From positions 1 to 35,424 of the forward strand of contig JACQXX010000001.1 in assembly GCA_016208495.1 (NCBI GenBank): a stretch of 35,424 nucleotides of DNA, written 5' to 3'. Positions within the stretch are counted from its first letter, which is position 1. Each line of letters begins with the position of its first letter. Of this stretch, positions 8,536-16,908 are shown piece after piece. This stretch comes from Acidobacteriota bacterium (GTDB lineage Bacteria > Acidobacteriota > Blastocatellia > Chloracidobacteriales > Chloracidobacteriaceae). Under the pieces are notes generated by a model. It saw nothing but the letters and a program-made list of their open reading frames with translations. It ran no database searches and was not told the DNA's origin. The position numbers and the translations under genes are program-made.

Positions 8536-9884
8536 AACGACGGGCATTTTTGCAACTCGGTGCTGCCGGGTTGACTTCATTGCTGGTGGGATGGCCCAAC
8601 CCAGCCAAAGCCGAAACTCTTTCCCGTCTCGCAACGGGAGTCCGAGCTGTAACCCCGCGCACTTCCGCGCGAAATTGTATTCTCGTCATGCTGCGTGGCG
8701 GTCCCAGCCACGTGGATATGTTCGATTTGAAAAAAGGGCGCTGGACGCCAAATGAGCTGGGCGTCGAGCGTCTGTCAAATGGGATTGACTGGCCCAGCGG
8801 CATTTTGCCGAGACTCAAAACGCAACTCAATAAATGCTCGATCATTCGTTCGCTCCAGCACTCAGAGGTTGTCCACGAACGGGCCGAGTACTTTGTTGAG
8901 ACCGGGCGGCGGCTCAATCCAGGGCTGCGCAATGAAGTGCCGCATTTGGGCGCTGTCATTTCGCTCGAATCCGAAGCCCAACGTACCGCCCAGGATGTGT
9001 TCCCATCCTTTATGCTGTTTAACTATGGCTTTTCCTATTCCAACAACGGCTTTCTCTCCGCGACGCACGCGCCGTTCAACGTGTTTTACCCGGCGTATGG
9101 CATTCCAAACCTGGATCCGCCAGATGGACCGGAAAGCTTTAACCGCCGTCGGGCGGCACTCCAGTTTGTGGATGGCATTGGGAATCGGCCCACGGGTACT
9201 GCCTCGGAATCAGTTTCCATTTTTCAGGCGCAGGCCGAGAAAATGATGAAGGATTCCGCCACCAAAGCGGCCTTTACCGCCACGGCTTCGGATATTGAAC
9301 GGTATGGCGACAACTATTTCGGCAGTTCGCTGGCAGTAGCCCGCAACGTTTTGGCGGCCAATCGGGGCACGCGCTATATCGAAGTTGACCATTATGGCTG
9401 GGATCACCACAACCTGATTTACAACAATGACAACCTGTATGGCCGAAGTCTCGAACTGGACATGGCCGTCAGTTCCTTGCTGGAAGATCTGGCTGCGACT
9501 CCGGGAAGTGCCAGTGGGAAGACCCTGCTTGACGAAACCCTGGTCATGGTGATGGGTGAATTTGGCCGAACGGTGGGTGATTTGAACCCGTCTTCGGGTC
9601 GAGATCATTACCCCTACGTCTTCAGCGGGTTGTTTGCGGGTGGCGGCGTCAAGGGGGGCCGCATCATCGGAGCAACCGACGAAACCGGTGGCGGTGTTCA
9701 GGATTTTGGTTGGTCTGTCAATCGCCCAATTCACATGCCGGATCTGGTCACCACCATGTTTTCCGTGCTGGGAATTGATTGGACCAAAACCATTGCCGAT
9801 ACACCTTCCGGGCGAATTTATCGCTATGCTGATCCAGAAGCCGTGGGCGATGACGCCAGCTTTGAAATCAGTCCGCTGTTTTGA
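8499..9884 (+). CDS. DUF1501 domain protein, Tat-exported
   Basis: A 461-residue protein of the DUF1501 family, which belongs to the alkaline-phosphatase/sulfatase-like fold. Its biochemical role is not established. The N-terminus has a twin-arginine signal (ERRAFLQLG followed by a hydrophobic stretch and PAKA, about residues 13-37), so export in folded form is predicted. Family hallmarks are LRGGPSHVDMFDLK near residue 66, HYGWDHHN in the middle, and MGEFGRT followed by GRDHYPY and GGGVKGGRIIG in the C-terminal third. The start is supported by GAGGAGG at 8487-8493, which lies inside the 3-prime end of the giant gene, so translation of the two is probably coupled. The next gene follows after 20 bp. 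DUF1501 and DUF1549/1553 genes pair widely in planctomycetes, verrucomicrobia and acidobacteria; here DUF1501 comes first. Confidence 0.93.
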   Translation: MAKRASNEPWVLERRAFLQLGAAGLTSLLVGWPNPAKAETLSRLATGVRAVTPRTSARNCILVMLRGGPSHVDMFDLKKGRWTPNELGVERLSNGIDWPSGILPRLKTQLNKCSIIRSLQHSEVVHERAEYFVETGRRLNPGLRNEVPHLGAVISLESEAQRTAQDVFPSFMLFNYGFSYSNNGFLSATHAPFNVFYPAYGIPNLDPPDGPESFNRRRAALQFVDGIGNRPTGTASESVSIFQAQAEKMMKDSATKAAFTATASDIERYGDNYFGSSLAVARNVLAANRGTRYIEVDHYGWDHHNLIYNNDNLYGRSLELDMAVSSLLEDLAATPGSASGKTLLDETLVMVMGEFGRTVGDLNPSSGRDHYPYVFSGLFAGGGVKGGRIIGATDETGGGVQDFGWSVNRPIHMPDLVTTMFSVLGIDWTKTIADTPSGRIYRYADPEAVGDDASFEISPLF

Positions 9885-9904
9885 TGGGGAGGGGAAACAA
9901 AGAT

Positions 9905-11839
9905 ATGAAACGATTGGTGTTACTGTTATTTTGTTTTGCATTTACGGCAACCGTGGCCTACCCGGCGCTCAACACGGAGCCAACCAAAACCCATTCGGCG
10001 GCCTCCTCAACCAGCGTTCAGGTCCGAAATCGTGAACAAGCCCAAAAGGATGCCCGTCGCAAAGATCCACACGCGGGGCTTTCGATCCAGATTGATACCC
10101 TGGGCGAAGCCGAACGTGCCACCCGAGCCGTGACCGCCAAACTGCCGGTTCGTCCGCTTTCGGGACAAGCTCGCATTCCGAGTTCAATCCAGCCCGCGCC
10201 TGACATTTCACGCCATCTGATTGATCGTGAAATTTTCGGGGTGTTGTCTCAAAAGGGAATCAAACCGGCGGCACTGGCGACAGATGAAGAATTCTGCCGG
10301 CGCATCACGCTCGACCTGACCGGGCGCCAGCCCAAACCCGAACGGTTGCAGCAGTATGTGACCGATACCGACCCGAAGAAAAAAGACAAACTGATTACCG
10401 AACTGATGAACAGTCCGTTTTTTGTGGACCGGTGGGCGATGTGGTTTGGTGATTTAACCCGCAACTATGCCTTGACTGGACCGGCAAGTGATCGAAATGC
10501 CATGCACGAATTTCTGCGCCAGGCCGTTTCGACCAACAAGCCCGTCCGTGATGTGGCCACCGAGGTGATTTCCTATGAAGGCAAGGCTTCGGAAGGACCT
10601 GCCGGATTTTTGGTGCGCCCGATTTTCAATACTGAAATTGCCCAGGATGCCTTTGATGAAATGGCTGCCGAAACCATGCGGACATTTCTGGGGACACAGG
10701 CGGTCTGTGTTTCGTGTCACGATGGGGCCGGGCATCTGGAACAGGTCAATTTGTATTTTTCAACCCGTCAGCGGTCTCAATATTGGGGGTTGGCGGCGTT
10801 CTTTTCGCAGACCACATTTCGAACCAACACGGAACTGACCGAATTTACCCTGGGCACTGACCGTCGTGGGTCCTATGACGCCAATACCGATAACGGGATG
10901 CGTCCACCTCGATTTGGCGGACGGATTGAGCCGACGTTTGAACTTTTCCGGGATGGAAAACCAAATGCCGGTGAAGATCTGCGCAAAGCGGCGGCCCGGC
11001 TGATTACCTCGGATCGGCAATTTGCCCGAGCCTTTGTCAATCGGATATTTGCTCATTTCTTTACCGTTGGTCTGGTTGATCCGGTTGACGGATTTGACCT
11101 GGCCCGGCTTGACCCAAACAATCCACCACCGGCCCCGTGGGAATTACAACCGTCAAATCCGATTTTGCTTGAAGAACTGGCCAAATTCTTTGAGACCAAA
11201 AACTATGATTTACGGGCATTGATTACCCTGATGGTCACTTCAAAAGCCTATGCGTTGTCATCGCATTATGACGAAACGCAATGGAAACCTGAATATGCCC
11301 GGCTCTATGCCCGGAAGCTGGTTCGCCGGTTGCAGGCTGAAGAAGTGCTGGATGCCATGTGTGATGCCACCCAAAAACCGGCACTCTACCCGGCACGGGG
11401 CTACAGTCAGGGCTTTACCTCGACCATGTCGCTGCCAGGGGTGGATGAGCCAAGCTACCTCCGCAACGGTCCCCGACCGACCGATGATCCCTACACAGTG
11501 TATACATTCTTGAACTCGTTTGGCCGTGGAGATCGCAACACAACCCCGCGTACCAGCAATGGTTCGATTGTGCAGGCGCTGTCACTCTTTAACAGCGAAA
11601 TGATCATCAATCGGATTGAAGACCGGTCCTCGCTGGCGAAATTGACGGAAGGTGCCCTTGATCGCAAGGAAATCACCGCGCAAGTCGCCATTGAACGGAT
11701 TTACCTCAACACAATTGCTCGCAAACCAACGACTGAGGAAGTTGCAGCTCTGGTGGCTCCAGTGAATTCAAAGCAAATCACGCTGGAAGACCTTCAGTGG
11801 GCGCTTCTGAACCGGGTGGATTTTGTGTACAACTATTAG
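9905..11839 (+). CDS. DUF1549/DUF1553 domain protein with CxxCH motif
   Basis: A 644-residue exported protein. Residues 1-19 (MKRLVLLLFCFAFTATVAYP) form a signal peptide. The DUF1549 half (from about residue 100) has the motifs TDEEFCRRITLDLTGRQP, DKLITELMNSPFFVDRWA and TMRTFLGTQAVCVSCHDG; CVSCH is a c-type heme attachment motif at the place where family members carry CxQCHDHP. The DUF1553 half begins near RQFARAFVNRIFAHFF and ends with YLNTIARKPTTEEV. The family is predicted to be periplasmic and redox-linked, but its function is unknown. The start at 9905 has GGGGAGGGG upstream; the frame's earlier ATG at 9881 overlaps the previous gene and lacks a signal peptide. It is the third gene of the compact cluster. 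A repeat array begins about 9 bp after its stop. Confidence 0.92.
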   Translation: MKRLVLLLFCFAFTATVAYPALNTEPTKTHSAASSTSVQVRNREQAQKDARRKDPHAGLSIQIDTLGEAERATRAVTAKLPVRPLSGQARIPSSIQPAPDISRHLIDREIFGVLSQKGIKPAALATDEEFCRRITLDLTGRQPKPERLQQYVTDTDPKKKDKLITELMNSPFFVDRWAMWFGDLTRNYALTGPASDRNAMHEFLRQAVSTNKPVRDVATEVISYEGKASEGPAGFLVRPIFNTEIAQDAFDEMAAETMRTFLGTQAVCVSCHDGAGHLEQVNLYFSTRQRSQYWGLAAFFSQTTFRTNTELTEFTLGTDRRGSYDANTDNGMRPPRFGGRIEPTFELFRDGKPNAGEDLRKAAARLITSDRQFARAFVNRIFAHFFTVGLVDPVDGFDLARLDPNNPPPAPWELQPSNPILLEELAKFFETKNYDLRALITLMVTSKAYALSSHYDETQWKPEYARLYARKLVRRLQAEEVLDAMCDATQKPALYPARGYSQGFTSTMSLPGVDEPSYLRNGPRPTDDPYTVYTFLNSFGRGDRNTTPRTSNGSIVQALSLFNSEMIINRIEDRSSLAKLTEGALDRKEITAQVAIERIYLNTIARKPTTEEVAALVAPVNSKQITLEDLQWALLNRVDFVYNY

Positions 11840-11847
11840 AAGAACCA

Positions 11848-11900
11848 GGGCTGAAAAATCCTCGGGCTCAGGGCTCGGGGCTGAAGAAAACGGGCTGAAG
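11848..11900 (+). repeat. GGGCTGA / GGGCTCGG type tandem array
   Basis: Degenerate units AGGGCTGAA, CGGGCTCA, GGGCTCGGGGCTGAAG, starting 9 bp after the DUF1553-gene stop and purine-rich on its sense strand. The same family is found at 18213-18235, 20945-21131 and 23198-23262. Confidence 0.7.
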
Positions 11901-11939
11901 AACATGGATAAAACCACACTCTTCAGCCTGTTCTTTTTT
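11893..11939 (+). terminator. Possible Rho-independent terminator
   Basis: GGCTGAAG (11893-11900) pairs with CTTCAGCC (11921-11928) across a 20-base loop, followed by TGTTCTTTTTT. It is placed downstream of the three-gene cluster. The loop is long, so this is only a candidate. Confidence 0.45.
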
Positions 11940-11946
11940 CACCCCG

Positions 11947-12054
11947 TAATATCATTTTGGAATGAAACGCTCGTATTCGTGAACAATTAAATAACTCAAA
12001 GAAATGGAGTTGGTGAACTACTGACTACTGACTACTGACTACTAACTACTAACT
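11947..12054 (+). repeat. Composite dispersed repeat, copy A, ending in an ACTACTG heptamer array
   Basis: A 31-bp core at 11947-11977 (begins TAATATCATTTTGGAATG, ends CGTATT), a 35-bp linker, then GTGAACTACTGACTACTG and further heptamers to about 12054. A second copy lies reversed at 33377-33472: the cores match at 28 of 31 positions, the linkers align with few gaps, and both end in GTGAACTACTGACTAC. It occupies most of the gap before the small gene at 12099. Confidence 0.75.
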
Positions 12055-12098
12055 GGTTTATCATTCTTCATTCTCAATTCTTCATTCAAAGGGGTGTT

Positions 12099-12536
12099 AT
12101 GACTGCAAACTTTGATCAACCACTGGCTAAGCTGAAACAAAAAGTGCAAACGGCGAAAAACCTGAAAGAACCGTGGGAATACTTTTTTGATCATCTGGGT
12201 GAAAAAGACGAATTTCTGGCTGCCGGGAAGGAGATTCAACATCCTTTTTTAGAGTCGGTTTTAAAAGAAGTTGGGAAAGCCATTTTTCAAACTGACCCAA
12301 AACCAACCCAGACATTGTTGATCCAGGTAAATGGTCAGCCATTTATTCATGGTGCCAGTTGGATCTCAGGAAGATTATTCAATATTCTGTTTTTTTCGGA
12401 TGCCCAGATTGGAATGATCACCGTCGCTTCCCCCTGGGATATGAAAAATGTGACGTTTGCCCGCTTTTCATGCACTGAAGTTGATGGCGAACAACGGCTA
12501 CTGCTTGAACCCCTGACCAGTTCCTCCACACAGTAA
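12099..12536 (+). CDS. Small protein of unknown function
   Basis: A 145-residue soluble protein with no signal peptide and no transmembrane segment. I do not recognise a family. The N-terminal third is helical and charged (DQPLAKLKQKVQTAKNLK, WEYFFDHLGEKDEFL). The remainder looks like alternating strands (TLLIQVNGQPFIHGASWI, LFNILFFSDAQIGMITV). The ATG is preceded by AAAGGGG, a good Shine-Dalgarno site. It ends 37 bp before the hybrid kinase gene in the same direction, so the two are probably co-transcribed and it could assist that kinase; this is inference from spacing only. Base composition is like its neighbours. Confidence 0.75.
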   Translation: MTANFDQPLAKLKQKVQTAKNLKEPWEYFFDHLGEKDEFLAAGKEIQHPFLESVLKEVGKAIFQTDPKPTQTLLIQVNGQPFIHGASWISGRLFNILFFSDAQIGMITVASPWDMKNVTFARFSCTEVDGEQRLLLEPLTSSSTQ

Positions 12537-12573
12537 AAAAACACCGTTTAGTTCCTGGTTCTGACCAAACCTC

Positions 12574-15500
12574 ATGCCACAGCGACCGTTTGCCCAACAT
12601 TTGATCATTTGCTTTTGGCTGGGGATTTGGGGACTGACGTGCCTTCCAGGAATGGTTGCCGCCGCTCAGCCAGCCTCACCACGTTCGGCGGTGGTGGAGA
12701 AACCGGACGGGTCAATCCTGGGTCATGCCCGCGAAGATTGGGTCTATCAACAGTTTACCGATCAAAACGGCCTCCCTCAAAATTCAGTCGAAGCCATTTG
12801 CGAGTGGAACCAGTATGTCTGGGTCGGTACTCAGGATGGAATTGCCTGTTACAATGGCCGACAGTGGCAGCGGGTTCAATTTCCGAAAAATCTTCTCTCC
12901 ACATTTGTCTATGCCTTGCTCCCAGCCAGCGATAAAAGCCTGTGGGTTGGGTTAAATGGCGGCGGTGTTGCTCATTTTAAAAATGGGGAATGGGAACTTT
13001 TTTCAACCCAAACCGGGCATCTTCCCAGCAATTTTGTTCGCACCCTGTATGAAACCCAGTCACCGGATGGCACGTCAACCATTTGGGTGGGAACGGCTGG
13101 GAATGGCATCGTCCGCTATCATCAAGGCCAGTGGACTCCGATTGATATGCGCCCCTGGTTGCCGACCAACAATATCCGGTGTTTTTTGGAAACCGGGCAG
13201 GGTGACACCAGGAGGCTATGGGTTGGGTCGCTTGGCAGCGGATTGGCCTATCTGGAACAGGGGCAATGGCATCGCTTCGAACCCGCTGATGGAAAATTGC
13301 TTGATCCCACAGTGCATTGTTTGCTCGAAACCAGCCAGGCATCGAGTCCGAATCAGTTGTGGGTTGGGATGGAATCCGGTTTGGCCTGTGTGCAAAATGG
13401 TGTGATTCAAAAAGTTCCAATCCACTCATCAACCCGGCCTAACTCGCCAGTGATTGCCTTGAGGGAAACCCGCAATCATCGCGGCGAACCCCGATTATGG
13501 GCGGCGACTTTTAGTGGGGTTCATTGTCTGGTTCAAAATCAGTGGCAACAGGTAGGGAATATTGCCGATAACCGCCAGCAGGTCGCGATCAGTTTACTGG
13601 AAACAACTGGAATCAATGGGGAAAGCAGCATCTGGGTTGGCTTTAACAGTGCTGGTGTGTCGCGGATTCAGAAAAGTTCCTGGTCTAAATTTGGATTGGC
13701 CTGGAAGCCCGCAAATAACACCATCACCAGTTTGCTCGAAACAGTTGATGCGGATGGCACCCCAACTATCTGGATGGGCACCAACGGCAGCGGTCTGGTG
13801 CGATACCAACGTGGTGATTGGACGCTGTTTGATTCACAATCAGGCCAGTTACCGGATGATGTGGTTTTGTCGCTCCTGGAAACGGTTGAAGGGAATGGGT
13901 CAAAGACCCTGTGGGTTGGAACGCTACGCGGTGGGCTGGTGCGATTTCGAAATGGGCAATGGACGAAGATTCCTTCAACGGAAAACAGAATTACCTCGGG
14001 TCGGATATTCTGCATTTTAGAAACCAGAGACCCAGATGGCGCCCAGATACTCTGGTTTGGGACGCGCAATGGGCTCATTCGGTACAAAAATGATCAGTGG
14101 ATGGCAATCGGAGACGACCAGAGCGCTCTTGCAACCAACTCAATTTATTGTTTGGCTGAAACCACATTTGGAGACGGTTCAAAAGCCATTTGGGCCGGCA
14201 CGAATGTTGGATTGTTTCGACTCTATCAAGATCAATGGACCACGTTTGATAGTACCAGGGGGCTTCCAAATAATCAGGTGCGTGATGTTGAGCAAGTGCT
14301 GGATTCCGATGGAAAGCGATCACTGTGGATTGCCACTCGGGGCGGGGTCGCCACCCTTGAGCTGGAAGTACCAACCGCCGAGATTGTCCCGCTGGCCTCA
14401 ACTGATGCTCCTCCGCTCGGCAATAATGTGGTGTATCGCATTCAGCAGGACGCTCAGCGGCGAATCTATCTTTCAACGTTGCGTGGAATCACGCGATTTT
14501 CCCCGCGAACTCCAACGCCTGAAAATCCATCTCCATTTTCTGCTTATACTTACACCACCGAAGACGGGCTGCCAAGTAATGAATGCAACGCTGGGGCTTC
14601 GATGATTGACCGGGCTGGGTGTTTATGGTTTGGAACCATCGGCGGCGCCACGTTCTTTGATCCCAGCCAGGAAATTCCTGATACGACTTCCAAGCCGCTC
14701 CGTCTGGAAACGGTGTTGATCAACGGGTCGCCGCTTTTCCGGGTGCAAGGGTTAGCCCAATCGGCCAGTGACTGGTACACAGGCCGTGAATTTGCCTACG
14801 ATGAAAACAACATTGTCATTGAATACAGTCTCCTGAGTTATTTTCGCGAGCCGGATAGTCAGTATTGCACCCAGCTTGTCGGGTTACAGACGCGACCAAC
14901 GTCCTGGACAACCGAAGCCAAAACTGTGTACACGACGCTGCCCCAAGGGTACTACCGGTTCAAGGTGTGGGGGCGCGATTATGCCGGGAACACCTCTGGG
15001 CCCGTGGAAATTAGTTTTACGATTCGCCCGGCGCCATGGGTAACCTGGTGGGCGTTTGTGCTCTATGCTGGCGTGATTGGTGGCCTTGGCTATAGTGGGT
15101 ATCAGTGGCGAGTGTTTCGTTTCAGGCAGGCCAATGCCCAACTCGAAGCCAAAATTCGGGAACGAACCGCCGCCCTGGCCAGATCAGAGGCGCTGACCAA
15201 AGAAAAGGCCGATGAACTGGCTCGACTGGTGACCAAATTAAGTATTTCAGAGCAGCAGGCTCAGGACGCCAAAGAAGAAGCCCTCGTTCAGCGTCAGCAG
15301 GCACTGGAAGCCAGCAAAGCCAAAAGCCTGTTTCTGGCCAATATGAGCCACGAACTCCGCACCCCGCTCAATGCCATTTTGGGGTTTGTCCAGTTGCTCA
15401 ACCGGGCACCTGGCCGTTCGGACGAGGATCGTGAATATCTGGGGATTATCATTCGCAGTGGCGAGCATTTGCTCAACCTGATCAACAACATCCTCTCGCT

Positions 15501-16710
15501 GTCAAAAATCGAAGCCGGTCAGATTGTCCTTGAAGAAAAAACATTTGATGTGCGGATGCTCTTGACCGAACTCGAAGGGCTCTTCCGGTTTCGTGCCCAA
15601 TCAAAACACCTGCGATTTACCATTGAATTTCCGCCAGAACTCCCCAGGTTTGTGGCCGGTGATGAACGCAAATTGCGTCAGGTCTTGATCAATTTGCTTG
15701 GGAATGCCTTTAAATTTACCGAGCACGGCGAAGTCAAATTGAAGGTCATCCTTCATCAAGAATTGATTGCATTTGAAGTCTCCGACACGGGGGCGGGGAT
15801 TGCCCCGGCGGAGATGGAGAAGATTTTTCAGCCGTTTACCCAAACCCAAAGTGGCTTGCAGGCTCAAGAAGGCACGGGTTTGGGACTGACCATCAGCCAG
15901 GATTTTGTCAAAGTGATGGGTGGGGAAATTACAGTTGAAAGCCAGCCTGGGCGTGGGGCGACCTTTCGGTTTTCGATCCGGTTGACACCCACGTCTGAGG
16001 CTCCCGCACTGGTCAGGCCAAAATCAGTGATTGGTTTGGCGCCTGGACACCTCGTTTTTCGGCTCCTGGTGGTTGATGATGTGGTCGAAAACCGACAGCT
16101 TTTAACCACCTTGCTCAAACAACTCGGCTTTGACGTCCAGGATGCCGCCAATGGCGCCGAAGCTCTGACCCTCTGGCACAACTGGCGTCCACACCTGGTG
16201 TGGATGGATATGCACATGCCGGTCATGGACGGGTTTGAAGCCACCCGGAAGATTCGCGCTACTGAGGCAACCGGAAAATCCAGTACTTCGGATTCAGTTT
16301 CGGATGTGCCTACCTGGGTTATCTCGATTTCAGCGAGTGCTTTTGATGCTGACCGGAAAGCGATTTTTGATGCTGGCTGCGATGACATTGTGATTAAACC
16401 GTTTTCAACGGATGTGATTGTTGAAAAACTCGTAAAATACCTTGGGGTTGAGTTTATCTATGAATCTGAATCCGAATTTAGCTCAGAAACACATCAATCT
16501 CCCAGCCAGCCTGGATCTCTGAAACAATCGGTCGCCAATCTTTCTCCCGAGCTACGCACCCAACTTTATGAAGCCGTACTTGGCTGCAACCGGGAAAGAG
16601 TTTATGGTGTGGCCGAACAAATTCACTCAGTTGACCCCACCCTCGCCCAGGAACTCCATCATCTAGCCCGGCAGTACCAGTTTGAAGAACTATTGACCTG
16701 GTTTGATTGA
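12574..16710 (+). CDS. Membrane hybrid sensor histidine kinase with two-component propeller
   Basis: A 1378-residue protein. A signal peptide or first membrane segment lies at about 8-30. A sensor region of about 14 Reg_prop blades (WVGTQDGIACYNG, LWVGTLRGGLVRFRNG and others) at about 50-700 would form two seven-bladed propellers outside the inner membrane. A Y_Y_Y domain spans about 706-820, a transmembrane helix about 823-846, and a coiled coil about 850-915. HisKA has NMSHELRTPLNAILGF with phospho-acceptor His926. HATPase_c has LINLLGNAFKFTE, DTGAGIAP and GTGLGLTIS. A receiver domain at about 1163-1290 has VVDD and phospho-acceptor Asp1212 in WMDMHMPVMDG, and IKPF with the conserved Lys. 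A 60-residue helical C-terminal piece follows. No Shine-Dalgarno site is visible before the ATG. Such kinases usually sense sugars or other periplasmic ligands, but no ligand can be read here. A GGTTCGG array starts 8 bp after the stop. Confidence 0.94.
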   Translation: MPQRPFAQHLIICFWLGIWGLTCLPGMVAAAQPASPRSAVVEKPDGSILGHAREDWVYQQFTDQNGLPQNSVEAICEWNQYVWVGTQDGIACYNGRQWQRVQFPKNLLSTFVYALLPASDKSLWVGLNGGGVAHFKNGEWELFSTQTGHLPSNFVRTLYETQSPDGTSTIWVGTAGNGIVRYHQGQWTPIDMRPWLPTNNIRCFLETGQGDTRRLWVGSLGSGLAYLEQGQWHRFEPADGKLLDPTVHCLLETSQASSPNQLWVGMESGLACVQNGVIQKVPIHSSTRPNSPVIALRETRNHRGEPRLWAATFSGVHCLVQNQWQQVGNIADNRQQVAISLLETTGINGESSIWVGFNSAGVSRIQKSSWSKFGLAWKPANNTITSLLETVDADGTPTIWMGTNGSGLVRYQRGDWTLFDSQSGQLPDDVVLSLLETVEGNGSKTLWVGTLRGGLVRFRNGQWTKIPSTENRITSGRIFCILETRDPDGAQILWFGTRNGLIRYKNDQWMAIGDDQSALATNSIYCLAETTFGDGSKAIWAGTNVGLFRLYQDQWTTFDSTRGLPNNQVRDVEQVLDSDGKRSLWIATRGGVATLELEVPTAEIVPLASTDAPPLGNNVVYRIQQDAQRRIYLSTLRGITRFSPRTPTPENPSPFSAYTYTTEDGLPSNECNAGASMIDRAGCLWFGTIGGATFFDPSQEIPDTTSKPLRLETVLINGSPLFRVQGLAQSASDWYTGREFAYDENNIVIEYSLLSYFREPDSQYCTQLVGLQTRPTSWTTEAKTVYTTLPQGYYRFKVWGRDYAGNTSGPVEISFTIRPAPWVTWWAFVLYAGVIGGLGYSGYQWRVFRFRQANAQLEAKIRERTAALARSEALTKEKADELARLVTKLSISEQQAQDAKEEALVQRQQALEASKAKSLFLANMSHELRTPLNAILGFVQLLNRAPGRSDEDREYLGIIIRSGEHLLNLINNILSLSKIEAGQIVLEEKTFDVRMLLTELEGLFRFRAQSKHLRFTIEFPPELPRFVAGDERKLRQVLINLLGNAFKFTEHGEVKLKVILHQELIAFEVSDTGAGIAPAEMEKIFQPFTQTQSGLQAQEGTGLGLTISQDFVKVMGGEITVESQPGRGATFRFSIRLTPTSEAPALVRPKSVIGLAPGHLVFRLLVVDDVVENRQLLTTLLKQLGFDVQDAANGAEALTLWHNWRPHLVWMDMHMPVMDGFEATRKIRATEATGKSSTSDSVSDVPTWVISISASAFDADRKAIFDAGCDDIVIKPFSTDVIVEKLVKYLGVEFIYESESEFSSETHQSPSQPGSLKQSVANLSPELRTQLYEAVLGCNRERVYGVAEQIHSVDPTLAQELHHLARQYQFEELLTWFD

Positions 16711-16718
16711 TGAAAACA

Positions 16719-16893
16719 GGGTTCGGGGTTCGGGGTTCGGGGTTCCGGGTTCCGGGTTCCGGGTTCCGGGTCTTCGGATTTTTGTCCTTTTCGCCCCTTT
16801 CGTCCTTTTTGTCCTTCTTTCAACTCCCAATTCTCAAACCCGGAACCCGGAACCCTGGTTTTCAAACCCTGAACCCCAAACCCTGAACCCTGA
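16719..16893 (+). repeat. Inverted pair of GGTTC(C)GG arrays with an AAAAGGAC-family core
   Basis: GGGTTCGG/GGGTTCCG units at 16719-16771 face complementary AACCCGG/AACCCTG units at 16836-16893. Between them, 16780-16821 holds TCCTTTTTG/TCCTTTTCG units of another family. The two arms can pair into a long hairpin filling nearly the whole gap between the two kinase genes. The second arm ends 15 bp before the next ATG. Confidence 0.85.
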
Positions 16894-16908
16894 TTTTCCC
16901 TAATTCCT

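Noticed and set aside
16500-16707. HPt domain at the end of the large hybrid kinase
   Set aside because: No conserved His in an HxLKG-type context; histidines do not align with those in the paralogous kinase.
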